A stretch of 64,000 bases of DNA from Lepidurus packardi. Taxonomy: Eukaryota; Arthropoda; Branchiopoda; Notostraca; Triopsidae. Shown here piece by piece: positions 23,001-35,781 of the stretch. How positions within the stretch are numbered: the first letter of the stretch is position 1; each line of letters starts with the position of its first letter. The stretch is taken from assembly GCA_023053545.1 (NCBI GenBank), contig JAKZAN010000007.1:8804001-8868000 (forward strand), in the 5' to 3' direction. The notes under the pieces are model-generated. The model made no database searches and had not been told where the DNA came from. It saw nothing but the letters and a program-made list of their open reading frames with translations. A program made the position numbers and the translations under genes.

Positions 23001-25389
23001 TACACTCCTGTGTCAATGTCCAACAATGAAATTTTCTTTGTTCAGCTAGTGGAGTGAAAGAAAGTAAGCTAACCTAGCCAAACTAACTAAATTAACCTAT
23101 CCTAGCCTAATGCATTTCCAATCCAACTACCAGTTTTCAGCTCGAGTAACACCCGTTTGTCATTCATGTTCCGGAGAACGTTTTACAACAATAATACACA
23201 TAGGTTGTCATTTTTATCTCCGAGTTCCGAAACTGGCGAACCTGCGTGTAATAACCAGTGATCTCAATAAGCGGCATCTAGTGATGCTTTATGTTTCAAG
23301 TTGTCGGATAGAACCCGTTGATTCTAACGTTTAATACTGTGATAACCGGTTTGTGGTTTTCTTATTCTAGGCAATAGCTCGACTACAATTCCTTCCTGTG
23401 AGTTTAACGTCACTACCATGGTTAAATATAAGTACTTCGGGGAAGAAGCTCGCTTGAATATTTTCATCGACTTATTACCGTCATCCTGTCAACGTTATCA
23501 GCTGGCAATCCAGCTGTACAGCGGTACTTGCCATTCCAATAAAGTACTCCATACTCCTACGCGTTTAGGCTTTAAGAGTACCTATCAAAATGGAGGAGAC
23601 CGTCTTTGCTCACCAAGTAATGCAATACCTCTCATGGCTAACGAATTGCTAGCATTATCAGAAGTACGTATAGTTGATTGCAAATCACAAATTCAGACAA
23701 ACTGCTATTTTGCCTTTCAGGTGCAAGCCAACTTTACGCTAGAACACGTCTATTCCGGTACCTATTGCTTATTTGTCTACCTACACCAAGAAGCCTCATA
23801 CGAATCATACAACACATTTGCCGTCAATAGTAGTAAGGAAATTGTATTTCCTATTGCTTGGAACCCAATACTCGACGTCTATTCCCCTTCACGTGGGTGA
23901 GCAACTTGTACTACCATGTTTCCATCCTCTAAGATACTATTTATTACAGAAAACTCATCGTGAGGTTTACAGTACCCGATCCCAAGTACAATCTCTTACA
24001 GTTCATAGTCACCCTGCAGAAAATTAACGGAAATTGCAACAATGCGGGAGTCTGGGCCAAGCCTACTGTATTGGAAACTATGTGCATAAAACCCGTTAGC
24101 AACTATGAACAGAGCCAGACTCTCATTGAAGAGCATTTCGAAAACTTAACTGAAGGAAATTACTGCGTTTCGGTAAGCTACTTAAAGAAGTAGATTGAAA
24201 GAAGTAGATCTTAAAGAAGATTGAATCTAACGATCTGTAATAGATAACTCCGTTCGATGTGCGTTGTCATCCAGAGGCGACTTACTGGCAAAGTGATCAA
24301 TTCTCTAGTTGCACACGATTGTACCCGCATACCATCACCATTGATAGTGGTAAGTTGTTTTACTCAAGAATTTCTTTCAAGTAGCTTTACTTTTTCAGGT
24401 CCTTCGACAAAACCCGTTGGATCCGAACCTGTTTGCTGCAGTCGTGTAGATTGGAGCATCATAGGCATCGGAACTTTCTTCGCTCTATCTGCTTTCGCTA
24501 CTGCATTGGCCCTGTTATGGCTTTTCAGGAAAAGTAAACCTTTTTTCTGTGAAGTAATACTGACTATCACACTTCCATTTTCTAGGATTAAAAACAATGA
24601 TATGTAACATTGTAATACCTGATGTAACGATGCCAGTTCCAATGCACAAAGTATCGCCTAAGGCCCAACCGTCTACCGTAGCCGTATTGTTACTTTACGC
24701 GACAGACGACCCGATGCTTTGTAAGAAGGTGCAGAAATTAAAGCACATTTTGACAACAATTGGCTTTTGTAATGTAGGTTCACTACTCTCAACACATTAC
24801 ATCCAAGTCTTTTCAAAATCTGTTTCTAAAGGTGTTCGACTTTCGTGATGAAAGTACATTCGATACATTGGCTACATATGGACCTGACTGGATTTCCAAG
24901 TTAATTGCTTCCCCAGACATGAAAATAATTGTGGTCATATCGACAGGAGCACGAAAGGCGCAAAAACTAACGCAGGGGATTGAAATGAATTCATCGAATT
25001 CGGAAGAACTAGTTGATCCATTGGATTATGTGTACTTACAAGGGCTTAAACAAGTAATGGTATCGGGAATAGAAACGAACGTAGTTTACAGGCGCTGTTT
25101 TTCAGTCAGGTATTCTCAACAATATTCTCAACATCTTTGATGATTTAAGTTGAATCATTTTTTTAAAGGTTTCCGGAGATTACGGGCCCAGAGGTCACGC
25201 TTTCGTCCATTACACCTTTTGTTTTCTTTCTTTTGCCTGAAAATACTGAACAACTCCTATGGCACATTCACGGGTAAGGTTTACGTTACAATTTTGGGAA
25301 ATTCGCTAAGGTTTCACAGCTTTCATTCACTCTTTCACAGCTGTTTACCTGAAAAGAGATTCTGGAACACGGATTGTAATCTATGGTAG
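20062..25389 (+). CDS. IL-17-receptor-like SEFIR-domain membrane receptor with duplicated ectodomain
   Basis: Fourteen exons can be joined in frame: 20062-20185, 20265-20554, 20611-20798, 20885-21098, 21143-21248, 23371-23663, 23721-23896, 23950-24172, 24244-24349, 24399-24533, 24586-24773, 24832-25109, 25169-25273 and 25341-25389, giving 824 residues. Exon 1 encodes a signal peptide (FVLLCLGMLSVSAG). Exons 2-5 and 6-9 are paralogous Cys- and Asn-rich ectodomain cassettes (residues about 42-307 and 308-573). Exon 10 gives the membrane helix (GIGTFFALSAFATALALLWL). Exons 11-13 hold SEFIR (VAVLLLYATDDP, FDFRDES, YGPDWISKLI, IIVVISTGARKAQ). Known role: SEFIR pairs with an Act1-type adaptor in immune signalling. 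Two separate transcripts, or skipping of one cassette, remain possible because phases allow it. An alternative acceptor at 25321 is also in frame. Confidence 0.8.
21690..23070. repeat. Diverged tandem repeat (about 140 bp) in the receptor intron
   Basis: Units with TTTAAACGGTCCTTCAAAAT, CAACACGTTCTCCGGA and ACCAACGTATGTAATGTAT recur near 21840, 21985, 22140, 22622 and 22915. One unit is interrupted by the element at 22157-22621, and later units alternate with AACCTAGCCAAAC-type sequence. All of it lies in the 2.1-kb intron between the two ectodomain cassettes. Confidence 0.8.
22157..22621. mobile_element. MITE-like element with long terminal inverted repeats (465 bp)
   Basis: Left end CAACTTGGCCTGTTGTGTAA and inverted right end CAGCCTGGTCTGTCGTGTAA continue as near-perfect inverted repeats for about 100 bp (AAAGTGACGGATCC, GAGCTGAGGCAAATTTGACT, ACGGTATCAAGTTCAGACCG). 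The middle holds a short TTAGG run (22346-22370). No protein is encoded. Confidence 0.8.
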
Positions 25390-25877
25390 ACAAATCCATA
25401 TAGGCTAAGAGCCTACGAATCTAGAGTAGAAAAAATGTGTGAATCTACCAAAGATCTCAAGCTAAAACTGATACAGTTGGATGCTTTAACCTTGCTTTAA
25501 TCGTAACCCGTGTCATATGGAAATTTCGTACATGTTTCTTTAATAGTATTCTCAATTGCAAATATGGGAATCTACAGGTTGTTCCAAACTGTTTTGTCTA
25601 CCAAATACTTGATTTCTTTAAAAAAGTGATCAAGATGCTTAATTAAGGATAAAAAAAAGTTGAAACCAAGAGAAAGTAAGTTTTGTTAACGTCATTTATG
25701 TATGTTATGCTGTTGCTGTTACGGTGCAGATACATGTTATGCTTTTAAGAACAATCCGTCACTTACTTCTAGCTAGTTTTAAAATTTCGATTGAAATTAT
25801 AATCGAATTCAGTTGTCTTTGAGGTTATCCGTATCCAGAAATATGGACACTACGACCAACTTATCAGTGGTAAAACC
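25390..25877. other. Intergenic, nothing recognised
   Basis: Region between the receptor gene and the minisatellite; AT-rich, no supported frame. Confidence 0.4.
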
Positions 25878-26735
25878 GTACACATAGACGCGTACATGTG
25901 TACATACACATGTACGTGTGCATAGACGTGTACATGTATACGTGTGCATAGACGTTACATGTATACGTGTACATAGACGTGTATACGTGTACATAGACGT
26001 ATATACATGTACATAGACGTGTATTCATGTACACAGACATGTACATATGGTACGTGTGCGTAGACGTTACATGTATACGTGTACATAGACGTGTATACAT
26101 GTACATAGACGTATATACATGTACATAGACGTGTATTCATGTACATAGACGTGTATACATGTACATAGACGTATATACATGTACATAGACGTGTATTCAT
26201 GTACACAGACATGTATATATGGTACGTGTGCATAGACGTTACATGTATACGTGTACATAGACGTGTATACGTGTACATAGACGTATATACATGTACATAG
26301 ACGTGTATTCATGTACACAGACATGTACATATGGTACGTGTGCGTAGACGTTACATGTATACGTGTACATAGACGTGTATACATGTACATAGACGTATAT
26401 ACATGTACATAGACGTGTATTCATGTACATAGACGTGTATACATGTACATAGACGTATATACATGTACATAGACGTGTATTCATGTACACAGACATGTAC
26501 ATATGGTACGTGTGCATAGACGTTACATGTATACATGTACATAGACGTGTATACATGTACATAGACGTATATACATGTACATATGGTACGTGTGCATAGA
26601 CGTTACATGTATACGTATACATAGACGTATATACATGTACATAGACGTATATTCATGTATACAGACATGTACATATGGTACGTGTGTATAGAGGTGTACA
26701 CGTATACGTGTGTATAGACGTGTACACGTATGACC
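25878..26735. repeat. 20-bp minisatellite with higher-order structure
   Basis: Unit close to ACATAGACGTGTATACATGT, nearly palindromic, repeated about 40 times. Groups are separated by a variant containing ATATGGTACGTGTG (near 26046, 26218, 26330, 26502, 26583 and 26675), giving irregular higher-order units of roughly 80-180 bp. The reading frames that cross it on the minus strand are by-products of the 20-bp period. Confidence 0.95.
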
Positions 26736-27979
26736 TATGCTGTACCCGACGCAGGGACTACGAACCCCGACATAAGAACGACAGCTCCAGCATCTTTTAA
26801 GGGACCAATAGCATTTCGAGTTCAAAAGTCTCTTCATTGGTTAAGCGCCAACAAGGTTAAAAGTGCTTAAGTCTCCCGTGTACCTTAGCTCGGTATAGGC
26901 GGTTAGCATGGGAAATTTCGGAACAGCTTTAAAAAAAAAAAAAAAAAAAAAAATTACATTTACAGAAAAAATTCTGACAGTAATCTTGAGCTTGCTAATA
27001 GGTAATCCACAATCAATGCACAATTTTTTTCAGTGAGTAATAAATGAGCAATATGCAAATGAAGTTTGCAACTATGAGGAATGCGTTACCTAAAAATCAA
27101 TCCTTTGGTTGTGCACTAACTACTAATAAAAGAAAATTTCTGTTTTAGTTTGCTTTTCCAATCTGACAAGCCGTTTTCGAGGAATCTTGTTCCGAAAATT
27201 TGGCGACTTGATTTGGGACATTGTGCTGCTACAGTAAACTGTGGTGACACATTGTACTTTTCAGAAGCAAAACAAGCATACAAGGCTTACCAGCAATTAG
27301 GTATCTGGTTCTTTTCTTACTTCCTTACGTAACAGGCTTTCGCAAAACAATAACAAACAGCAGTGCCATCTGTGACTCTGACCTATCAATAAGCTAAGGT
27401 ATTAGAGAGCCTTAAAGCGCAATTGTTAAAGATACTAAACTGATAGAATTGGTGTAATTTTTTCCCCTACCAATAATAAGATCAATAGAAAGTTTGTTTC
27501 AGAATAACAATAAAAAAAAAAAATCAGAAATATTGATTGATCAAAAATAGTCGGTAATGTGCCCGTTAGATGGCACAGTTTGACTAAAAACAGATCAACA
27601 ACAACAAAGCGCAATAGCCACCCAAAAATAACTTTGTCTTAAGGAAAAGAGTAACAGATATAGTTTCCGATTATATTCCTTTTCATCATACACGAAAAAT
27701 ACCCCAGACCTCTAGTTCAAATTGGAATTTTTGCCGTTGGCCCCACGCGGTCACGTGGCCTGTGACGTAACTGTGGTGATGCCTTCGTAAGGCTGGGATG
27801 AAACTTCGCAGGTCAATAACTCGGGAACGGGTTCTTCGAAAAACTTGAAACAAAATTTCCTGTTCTCAGAATAATGCCTACAATGAAGAATCCATAAAAA
27901 ATCTCAATATGCGATTTGGAGGCTGTTGCCCTTTAAGCCTTACAAGCCGTATATTTTTTTTTTTTTTTTTTTTCAAAAC
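26736..27979. other. Intergenic, no gene recognised
   Basis: Poly-A tracts (26931-26953, 27512-27523), a poly-T tract at 27955-27973 and a CACGCGGTCACGTGG motif at 27745. The plus frame 27150-27332 has no family features. Confidence 0.4.
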
Positions 27980-28130
27980 AGCGCGGGACTCTTCATCCGC
28001 GATATCGCTACAAGACCTTGAATATCTAATCTTAAGCAAACAGTTTCTGTTCAGCAACAGACCAGAGGACTTAAGAAAGCGAAACGAGGGCATTGCGATC
28101 AGTTCCCAGCAATCTGGGCAAGTTACACTA
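27980..28130 (+). promoter_or_regulatory. Conserved upstream block of SDR-C
   Basis: Partner of the block before SDR-B (15814-15969). A poly-T tract lies immediately upstream of the conserved part. Confidence 0.55.
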
Positions 28131-29222
28131 ATGGTTAGTGGGAATGTAATAGTTACAGGAGCGAATCGAGGCATTGGCTTACAACTCGTGAAACAGCTGG
28201 TTTTAGTGCCCAAAGTGCAGTTAATTCTAGCGGCATGTCGTTCCCCAGCTGAAGCTAATGAACTGCAGGCATTTGCAAAGGAAGATTCCAAAGTTTATGT
28301 TGTCCAACTCGGTAAAATTAATTTTCCTTTCTACAAAACTTGCGTTCACTTGTATCAAACACACCACATCTAGACGTTTGCAATGAGGAATCAAGGCAAA
28401 ATTTCGTTAAGATCGTTACCCAAAAACTGGGCGAAGAGGGGCTTAACTTGCTTATCAACAACGCAGGAATCTTACTACAAGCTCCGAGTTTAGAACAACT
28501 CACAGCCGAGCAAATGATCGAGAACTACGCTACTAACACCGTGGCCCCTTTAATGCTGACTCAAGTATTGTCATTTGTATTTTTTAATATTTTTTTTATT
28601 TTAATTGCTTTTATCCAGGCACTGCTTCCCTTATTGCAAATTGCAATTGGAGCCAACACCAAAACAGAAACTCCCAACGCAATCGTAGCGAACATTAGCT
28701 CGGAATTAGGCTCGTTAACGTCGATTCCAACGTTGCATTTGGGAGTTATAGACAGACTTGGAGATGCGTTACCTTACCATTGCAGCAAAGTAAAACTTGA
28801 GCATTTGAAAGATCATGTGATCAATAAATAGACTGAAAAAAGGCTGTTGCCTACGCCAGTTATTATTATTATTAAAAAAAACTATTGCTATATACACTTT
28901 TGTATCTCCTGATCATCTTTTATTGTTTATAGGCCGCATTGAATATGGTAACTAGATGCGTAGCCACTGTGAAACCCGATTTAGTGGTGGTTAGTATCCA
29001 TCCCGGATGGGTAAGCTTAAACTTTTTAAATCGAATATAATTACTTAGAATGGTTCTACAATTTCTTAACCAATTATACAGGTTATTACTGATATGGGTG
29101 GCCCTGACGCAAGTTTGACCGTAGAACACAGTGCCTCTTCCATTGTCAAGACCTTACAAGGATTGAAGAGCGAGCATAATGGTGGGTTCTTCAACTGGGA
29201 GGGTAAAACTATTCCTTGGTGA
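28131..29222 (+). CDS. Short-chain dehydrogenase/reductase C (sniffer/C-factor-like)
   Basis: Exons 28131-28311, 28374-28564, 28619-28789, 28933-29010 and 29082-29222 give 253 residues; exon 3 is one codon shorter than in SDR-A and B. Motifs: TGANRGIG, NNAG, NISS, YHCSK and HPGW. Intron positions equal those of SDR-A and B, and the upstream block matches that of SDR-B, so C belongs to the same subfamily despite lying 11 kb away with the receptor gene in between. Catalytic residues are intact. It is likely a cytosolic NAD(P)H-dependent reductase; the substrate is not predictable. Confidence 0.9.
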
Positions 29223-29355
29223 GCATGACCACGAAATAGAACTCTAGAATACCGAGTCCGAGCAAGAGACCGAATAGTTTTTCGTGATGCATATGTTACC
29301 ATGCTGCTTTAACCATGCTTGGATATTTCCTCGTAACATTGATGGAATTGCAATA

Positions 29356-29627
29356 CAGTGGAACCTCTCTTAACGAGCATAATTCCTTCCAGAATCTTGC
29401 TCGTTATGTGAAACACTCGTTAAGCGAAACTGATGAGTCCCGGCTCACAAGTGACTCACACGTCACGTGACTTCCCTTTCTGCGTCACTCGTTATGCGAA
29501 ATGTCGCTCGTTAAGGGAGCAATTTTTTCACATTTTTTTTGCTCGTTATGCGAAATTTTCGTTATTTCGTTTAATCGTTATGCGAAGTACTCGTTATGAG
29601 AGGTGCTCGTTAAGAGAGGTTCCACTG
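29356..29627. mobile_element. Pogo/Tigger-like MITE, complete (272 bp)
   Basis: Ends CAGTGGAACCTCTCTTAACG and its inverse, flanked by TA on both sides, the target duplication of the Tc1/mariner-pogo group. The interior is built of TCGTTATGCGAA / TCGTTAAG repeats. No protein is encoded. Confidence 0.88.
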
Positions 29628-30032
29628 TAATGTAATGGTTTGGGCTATTTTTCGCGTTGGTAGAGAATTGTTTTGCATTTATCGAATTAATTAAGGGGAA
29701 AATAAAACACGTAAACAGTCTACCCCATTCTAATTGATGTTAGCTACATTACTGTCAAGCGATTTTGCCTGAAATCTTTATACCTTTGACGCATTTCCTA
29801 TACGGTCGTGCTATATACGCTATATAGCGTGCGTACCTTAAGCTATACGGGGGCTTGGAAATTTCCTTTTGGCAAGCGAGGAAATTCACTGTTTAACAAC
29901 ATAGGCTTGATCTGGGAGGCTCTGGGCACCCTGTATTTATCTTATTTCATGACAAGCAAATGACAAGTCCAGACAAGCATTGCCCTAGACTCTACCCATC
30001 CTATGACTTTATACAGCACCGTGCAATGTTGG

Positions 30033-30209
30033 TTAAGCTGACGAGAAACGTTCGATTTCCTCTCCTTTCCTAGACGTATGCATTGGTTTGGTTTCTCCCC
30101 CTTCTTCATGACTTGGTACCGTCCCCATGCAAAATTATTTAAGCTGACGAGAAACGTTCGATTTCCTCTCCTTCCCTTGACGTATGCATTGGTTTGGTTT
30201 CTCCCCCTT
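30033..30209 (+). repeat. 70-bp direct duplication
   Basis: TTAAGCTGACGAGAAACG through GGTTTGGTTTCTCCCCC occurs at 30033-30103 and 30139-30209, offset 106 bp. The second copy runs directly into the truncated pogo-like MITE. Confidence 0.9.
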
Positions 30210-30213
30210 TCTC

Positions 30214-30359
30214 GCCTGACTCGTACGTCACGTGACTTCCCTTTCTGCGTCACTCGTTATGCTAAATGTCGCTCGTTAAGGGAGCAATTTTTTCACATTT
30301 TTTTGCTCGTTATGCGAATTACTCGTTAGGAGAGGTGCTCGTTAAGAGAGGTTCCACTG
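30214..30359. mobile_element. Pogo/Tigger-like MITE, 5'-truncated copy
   Basis: Matches the last 150 bp of 29356-29627 in the same orientation and ends GAGAGGTTCCACTG followed by TA. The left terminal repeat is missing, replaced by the 70-bp duplicated sequence. Confidence 0.85.
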
Positions 30360-30749
30360 TACAATATATATGCTAATCACATTCGGATTCGGCAAAAAAA
30401 AAAAAAAAGTTTTCTATAAGTTAATACGCAAGTCAAAAACGCGAGAATCTTTAGCTAGCATACTGACCAGAAAACAAAACTGAATCCCAATGATCTAATC
30501 ATTAAGTAAAAATCTCAAGTAAAAATGCATGACGTTGGAAATAGAAAGAAAAATAGAAAGAAAATATTAAAATGACGAAAGCAATAAAAAAAACAGTTAG
30601 GAAAAGTGAGTATGACAGTGCTGCTCGTAAGTATTTAAAACATAGTGCATCTTTGCTCTACTTGAATGACTCGACAGTGAAATCATCCTTACATTCTAAA
30701 GCCGCGTTCAATGTATCTTATCTCTCGGCTTTGACACTGCGATAGGAGA

Positions 30750-30757
30750 TATATAAA
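30750..30757 (+). promoter_or_regulatory. Candidate TATA box of SDR-D
   Basis: TATATAAA lies 83 bp before the ATG at 30833; AGTGGGTCTTC about 25 bp downstream could hold the transcription start. No other SDR gene here has such a clear box. Confidence 0.4.
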
Positions 30758-30832
30758 GCATACGTTCCAGTGGGTCTTCTACTCGTAAAAGTGAAACAAG
30801 CAAAGAGGATCTGTTACTGTTGGGATCATAAA

Positions 30833-31928
30833 ATGCTAGCTCGGTCAGTGTTAATTACCGGAGCCAATCGAGGCCTGGGTCTGGAAATAGTACGACAACT
30901 AACAGCTGAAGTACAATCTCCGAGCATTCTAATTGCAACGTGTCGAGATGTGAAGAAAGCTCAAGAGCTTCAAACTATCGCTTCCAGGAACGCAAACCTG
31001 CACATCCTTCAACTAGGCAAGCCTTTCTTTTAAAGATTCTTGCTAAAGGGTTTGGCAAACTGAAACTGTGTTGATTTGCAGATGTGGAAGACTTCAGTTT
31101 CTACGAATCATTTGCGGAGAAAGTGGGAAAGATTGTTGGAGAGCAAGGTCTCAATTTGCTGATCAACAATGCCGGGATTATGCTATTCGCACCTAGTTTA
31201 CAAGGATTGACGCCAGAATTGTTCCAGAAGAACTACAATGTCAACACCGTCGCTCCAATAATGCTCACTAAGGTGGAGAAAAATTCAGAAATTTTAAAGA
31301 AATTTTCAAATAATGAAAAGTAACTAATACATGTTTAGACGCTTTTGCCATTCTTGACAATGGCTGCCCAAGCTTCCAATACGCGAGGTTATAGTGCGCA
31401 GAAAGCTGCAGTAATCAATATAACTTCAGAGCTAGGCTCGATGACTTTGTGCCATCCACTTCGATCCATCCTCACCAAAAGTATTGGCGACTTGTTGCCT
31501 TACAATTGCACCAAAGTAAGTCTATAAGTCGAAAAAGAAACATTAGATAATAAGACGAGGAGCTGATATAGAATAATAGAATAATAAAACTAATAGAATA
31601 GTAGTTAAAGTAGAGATAATTTACTAATTAATGTTCTTAAGGCGGCTTTGAATATGGTTACCAGATGCTTAGCCTTCGATTTGGACCCATTGGGAATATT
31701 AGTGGTTGCTCTTCATCCCGGCAGTGTGCAAACAGACATGGGCTCAACGAATGGTCTATATTATTTCAATATAATACAAGAAGTATAATAAGTTGTATAA
31801 TAATAGGTAACGTGGCTGCGCTTACTGTCGAGGATAGTATCAACCAGAATTTGAAAACTATTCGAGAGTTCACAGCACAACACCAAGGAGGCTACTACCA
31901 ATATGACGGGCAAAAAATGCCATGGTGA
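30833..31928 (+). CDS. Short-chain dehydrogenase/reductase D (sniffer/C-factor-like)
   Basis: Exons 30833-31016, 31082-31272, 31339-31515, 31642-31753 and 31807-31928 give 261 residues. The first intron has a GC donor (CTAG|GCAAGC) with a normal AG end; the phase and the paralogues require it. It lacks the intron after HPGW seen in A-C and instead has one 12 codons later (31754-31806), so intron patterns differ. Motifs: TGANRGLG, NNAG, NITS, YNCTK; HPGS replaces HPGW, followed by VQTDMG. The start MLARSVLITG is like SDR-E. It should be an active NAD(P)-dependent oxidoreductase with unknown substrate. Confidence 0.85.
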
Positions 31929-32285
31929 TTGTGTTTGTAATTATATGAAACCACAACATAATAAATAACCGAGTAACCGCAAAACTATTACCTGCTGCAT
32001 CTAAAAAAAGCTAAGTCATTCATGAAAGTTGCTGTCACATTGTGTCCATTCTTTGACTTATTGTTACGCGGTTCCAAAAACGGTTTGGTTCATCCCATTT
32101 ATTCGATATAGTTACTTTGAACAGCGGAAGTAACAACGAAATTTTATAAAGCTTCCGAATTACCTTTCCTTCACTGTTAAAAAACTTCTGCGATTTGTGG
32201 AGAAAAACGTCCGAAAAACGGGTAAACGAAAGTGCAGTGTTTTCTTCTCACTTTTTTCCGACTGCAGCACCCTCCCAAGAACAGC

Positions 32286-32455
32286 AGTTTCCGAACTGCA
32301 CTTTTAGAAGTCGTCGAGCTTCTAAAAGTGAACCTTCGAATCTCAGTTTTAGAAGCAGTCTGGCTTCTAAAATTGCAGTTTGAAATCTTCACTTTTTGAA
32401 GTCATTGGTCTTTTAAAAGTGCACTTCGGAAACTCCACTTCTAGAAGTACTCGGG
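32286..32455. repeat. Nested hairpin cluster
   Basis: AGTTTCCGAACTGCACTTTT (32286 on) pairs with AAAAGTGCACTTCGGAAACT (about 32416-32435). Inside are hairpins at 32301-32328 (CTTTTAGAAG / CTTCTAAAAG) and 32347-32372 (TTTTAGAAG / CTTCTAAAA), giving a cloverleaf-like fold potential. No coding frame uses it. Confidence 0.75.
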
Positions 32456-33550
32456 CTTCAATAACGTAAACCTTAATGTGCAGTAAGTGAAATTCATTTA
32501 TTTCTTTTTTTGTCATTTTGTGTTGCAAACAACAAAACAAAAAACAATAACAAACAACAAAAAATAAGCTTAATTACAAATGAACCATAAACGTAAAAAT
32601 ACAAACGTACAAAACGTACAACGATGTTTTACGAACATTAGAAACTACGAAACATTAGAACAACGAACATTAGAAACTCCAGGCGGATGACTACGGACTT
32701 TCGAGACATGCTTTTGCCTCTGTGAGGAAAGGCAAGAACTATACCAGCGAAACGCACATTTGCGTTTCCTTATCTTTAAATCCGAGGCATTCCGATTGTA
32801 GAAATAATAGAGTTGGCTTCACGTAAGAGGATTATTTTATGTCAAAGACGTAATACGCCGCCATCAATACTGTTACTGCTTCTGCTGAGCTATTACCGAT
32901 GTAGATGGGTTCACTCCCATCCACAACTACTGATAAGTCGGATCCCACTGCAATTATAAAAGGTGGGCCCCTTTTTATTTCAGAAACTGAATCAAGCAAG
33001 TTTGCGGATTCCTTTCAAAAAGAGAAAAAAATGTTACACAGACTTCTCAACCAAAGAAACGTTCAGTTACCTCTCGTATGTCAAATAAATGTCTCCATGC
33101 GTTCCTATCCTTCTTTTGCCCCATGAGCATGCGAGGAAGAATTCCCAAAACAAGGCGAGAAGCCACTTCTAAAATTGGAGTTGGTGATGAATGCTAGTTA
33201 ATTTTTTTCTAACTTGAACTACCTGATTCATTTTCGAACTCCTTATGCTTTATTTAACTTCGAATTCGTCCGTCTCCTCGGAAATCGCATGGTCTAACTC
33301 GACAAAAACTAGCTTGTTATTCTCGTCTACCATTTTCCGTACTTTTAGGCACGCAGGGTTTTTCTAACTCTGTCAAAACTATACAAATATATTCAATCTA
33401 TATTTAATAAGATTAATAAATTTAAAGATATTTACAGAAACAAATGTAAAACGGGTCAAACACGGGTCTTCAAAACGCCTTTCGCAGCAACAGTGAAAAA
33501 TTTTTCCTGGTTTTCCCCCCGAAAAACCGGTGTGCAGCGTTGCCACACCT
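32456..33550. other. Intergenic, no gene recognised
   Basis: AT-rich with AACAAACAAC runs. A GTGCAGCGTTGCCA motif at 33534 matches the end of the element at 35782-36305 and may be a solo end of that family. Confidence 0.4.
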
Positions 33551-33558
33551 ATGTAACT

Positions 33559-33806
<248 letters not shown>

Positions 33807-33842
33807 TTGGTTACTTTTTAGCTTTTTTACTCTCTTTTTTCC

Positions 33843-34060
33843 TATGTGCGCATTATGAAACAAGCACTGCAGAAAAGTGTAAAACGGAACTGCTAAAAGT
33901 GCAGCCTTTTCCCCTCTTTTTCCCCGTCGCCGCATTCTGAAGCAGGCACTGCAGAAGGTGAAAACTGGAGCTGCCAAAAGTGCAGCTTTTTCCTCTCTCT
34001 TTTTTCCCATGTGCGCTTTATGAAGCAGGCATTGCAGAAAGTGCAGCTTGTATGCAGCAA
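33843..34060 (+). repeat. 82-bp tandem triplication
   Basis: Units beginning CATTATGAAACAAGCACTGC (33851), CATTCTGAAGCAGGCACTGC (33933) and CTTTATGAAGCAGGCATTGC (34016) are about 82 bp apart and diverged; each carries AAAGTGCAGC and TTTTTCC tracts. Confidence 0.85.
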
Positions 34061-34338
34061 GTGAAGCACTTTAAGTAGCGGTTTTCGGACCCCTTTTTAA
34101 CAGTGTTACTGAGTTTTATTAAAGAATTTCGAGATTTTCTGTCACAAAAACATAATGGATACAGTTCGGATCGATCCGCGGTTTTCACGGGATTTATCTT
34201 TGGAAACGCATGCACCAAGCGGTACACTTAATTCCTGCCAGGTGGCAGCACGGTGTTCCTCGAAAAATAAGCTTTTATATAACTAGCAAAGTGTTTTTGT
34301 GAAGTTCTGAGTCGACCGTAACACAATTTAAGCGAAAA

Positions 34339-35421
34339 ATGTTGGCTAGGTCCGTTTTAATTACAGGTGCGAACAGGGGCATTGGCTTGGAATTGGTTAA
34401 ACAGCTTTTGGTAGCCGAAAAACCACCTACGATTTTAATTGGAGCTTGCAGATCTCCGGATAACGCCACAGTAATTAATCATGCCTGAAAAAAACCTGTT
34501 ACGTAACTTTTTTCATTGTTACGTTAGGAATTGCAAGATTTAGCTCAAAGCAATCCGAATCTCAAAGTAATGCAAATTGGTAATATTCCAACATTCCGAG
34601 GTTTTATTACCAAACCTCAAGACCGTATTACTTTTTAAGATATAACCAATCATAACTCCTTTGCTGATATTGCTGATCACGTGGCGAAAACCGTGGGACA
34701 AGAGGGACTCAATGTTCTTATCAATAACGCGGGCATCCTACGTCCCGCCCCCAATTTCGAGTCTATTACTGCCCAGCTAATGGAAGAGAATTTTGCTGTA
34801 AATACGATTGGGCCCCTGAAACTCATTCAAGCCCTATTACCGTTGCTCAAGCAAGCGGCAGCAGAAAATTCCAAAGCTGAAGTGGGTCTGGCTCGAGCTG
34901 GAATTATTAACATGAGTTCCATTTTAGGATCTTTGACCGTTGCTCCAGCTATGAGAGACGGCAGAAGGAATGTTATACCTTACAACTGCAGCAAAGTAAA
35001 ATAAAAAAATTAGAAATTATCTAGGAAAACTCATCTTTTGTCATTTTAGGTAGCGTTGAACATGGTTACGCGTTGCTTGGGTGCTGAATTAAAAACAAAG
35101 AAGGTTTTCATTGCGAGTGTTCATCCCGGTTGGGTGCAGACAGGTAAATGAATTAAAATCCACTAAATTTCTGGGCAAGTATTTACCATTGGAATCTTCT
35201 AGTTAGCATTAAAAGGATTTATATAAATATCTTGTACAAGTAGATATGGGCGAATATGGGTTTTACATTAAGAACTTATTTTATATGTAGATATGGGAGG
35301 ATCTGAAGCACCCTTGTCGAAGCAGGAGAGCGTATCTGGGATTTTGAAAACCATCAAAGGTTTTGGCGCCAAACATCATTCAAATTTCTACCAATGGGAC
35401 GGCAAAGAATTACCGTGGTAA
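34339..35421 (+). CDS. Short-chain dehydrogenase/reductase E (sniffer/C-factor-like)
   Basis: Exons 34339-34470, 34528-34579, 34640-34995, 35050-35143 and 35291-35421 give 254 residues. Compared with SDR-A it has an extra 57-bp intron in the first exon (after NAT), no intron between exons 2 and 3, and the last intron moved four codons downstream (WVQT|D). Motifs: TGANRGIG, NNAG, NMSS, YNCSK and HPGW. The pseudogene at 6554-8562 shares its extra intron position and is its closest relative here. A decoy of the last exon start (TAGATATGGGCGAATATGGG, 35241) lies within the last intron. Catalytic residues are intact; the substrate is unknown. Confidence 0.88.
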
Positions 35422-35781
35422 AAAAGAAACGATTGTTTAGAGATAACACCGAAGCTAGTGCTCAATATAGGGACTACGGTATTTTTTATGTTCGAAATAC
35501 ACACTCTGAATTATAAGAAAGCTATTCGTACTCCTTCCTGGCAAAACACGTAATAATAAATGAACAATAAATAAGACAATAATGAATAAATCGGATGCGA
35601 AAACACGCTAATGACTATTTTAAACGCCAATATTACGTACCTGAGTGACCAGTAGGTAGAATAGGTGCTATAGTAGATTAAGAAACACTTTTGTATAAAA
35701 ATTTGTATAAAATATAGGTCATTTTATAGGACAAGTTCTGCCTACGTTCTTTCTTTTGTCCAGTGTCACACAAGCGCCAAT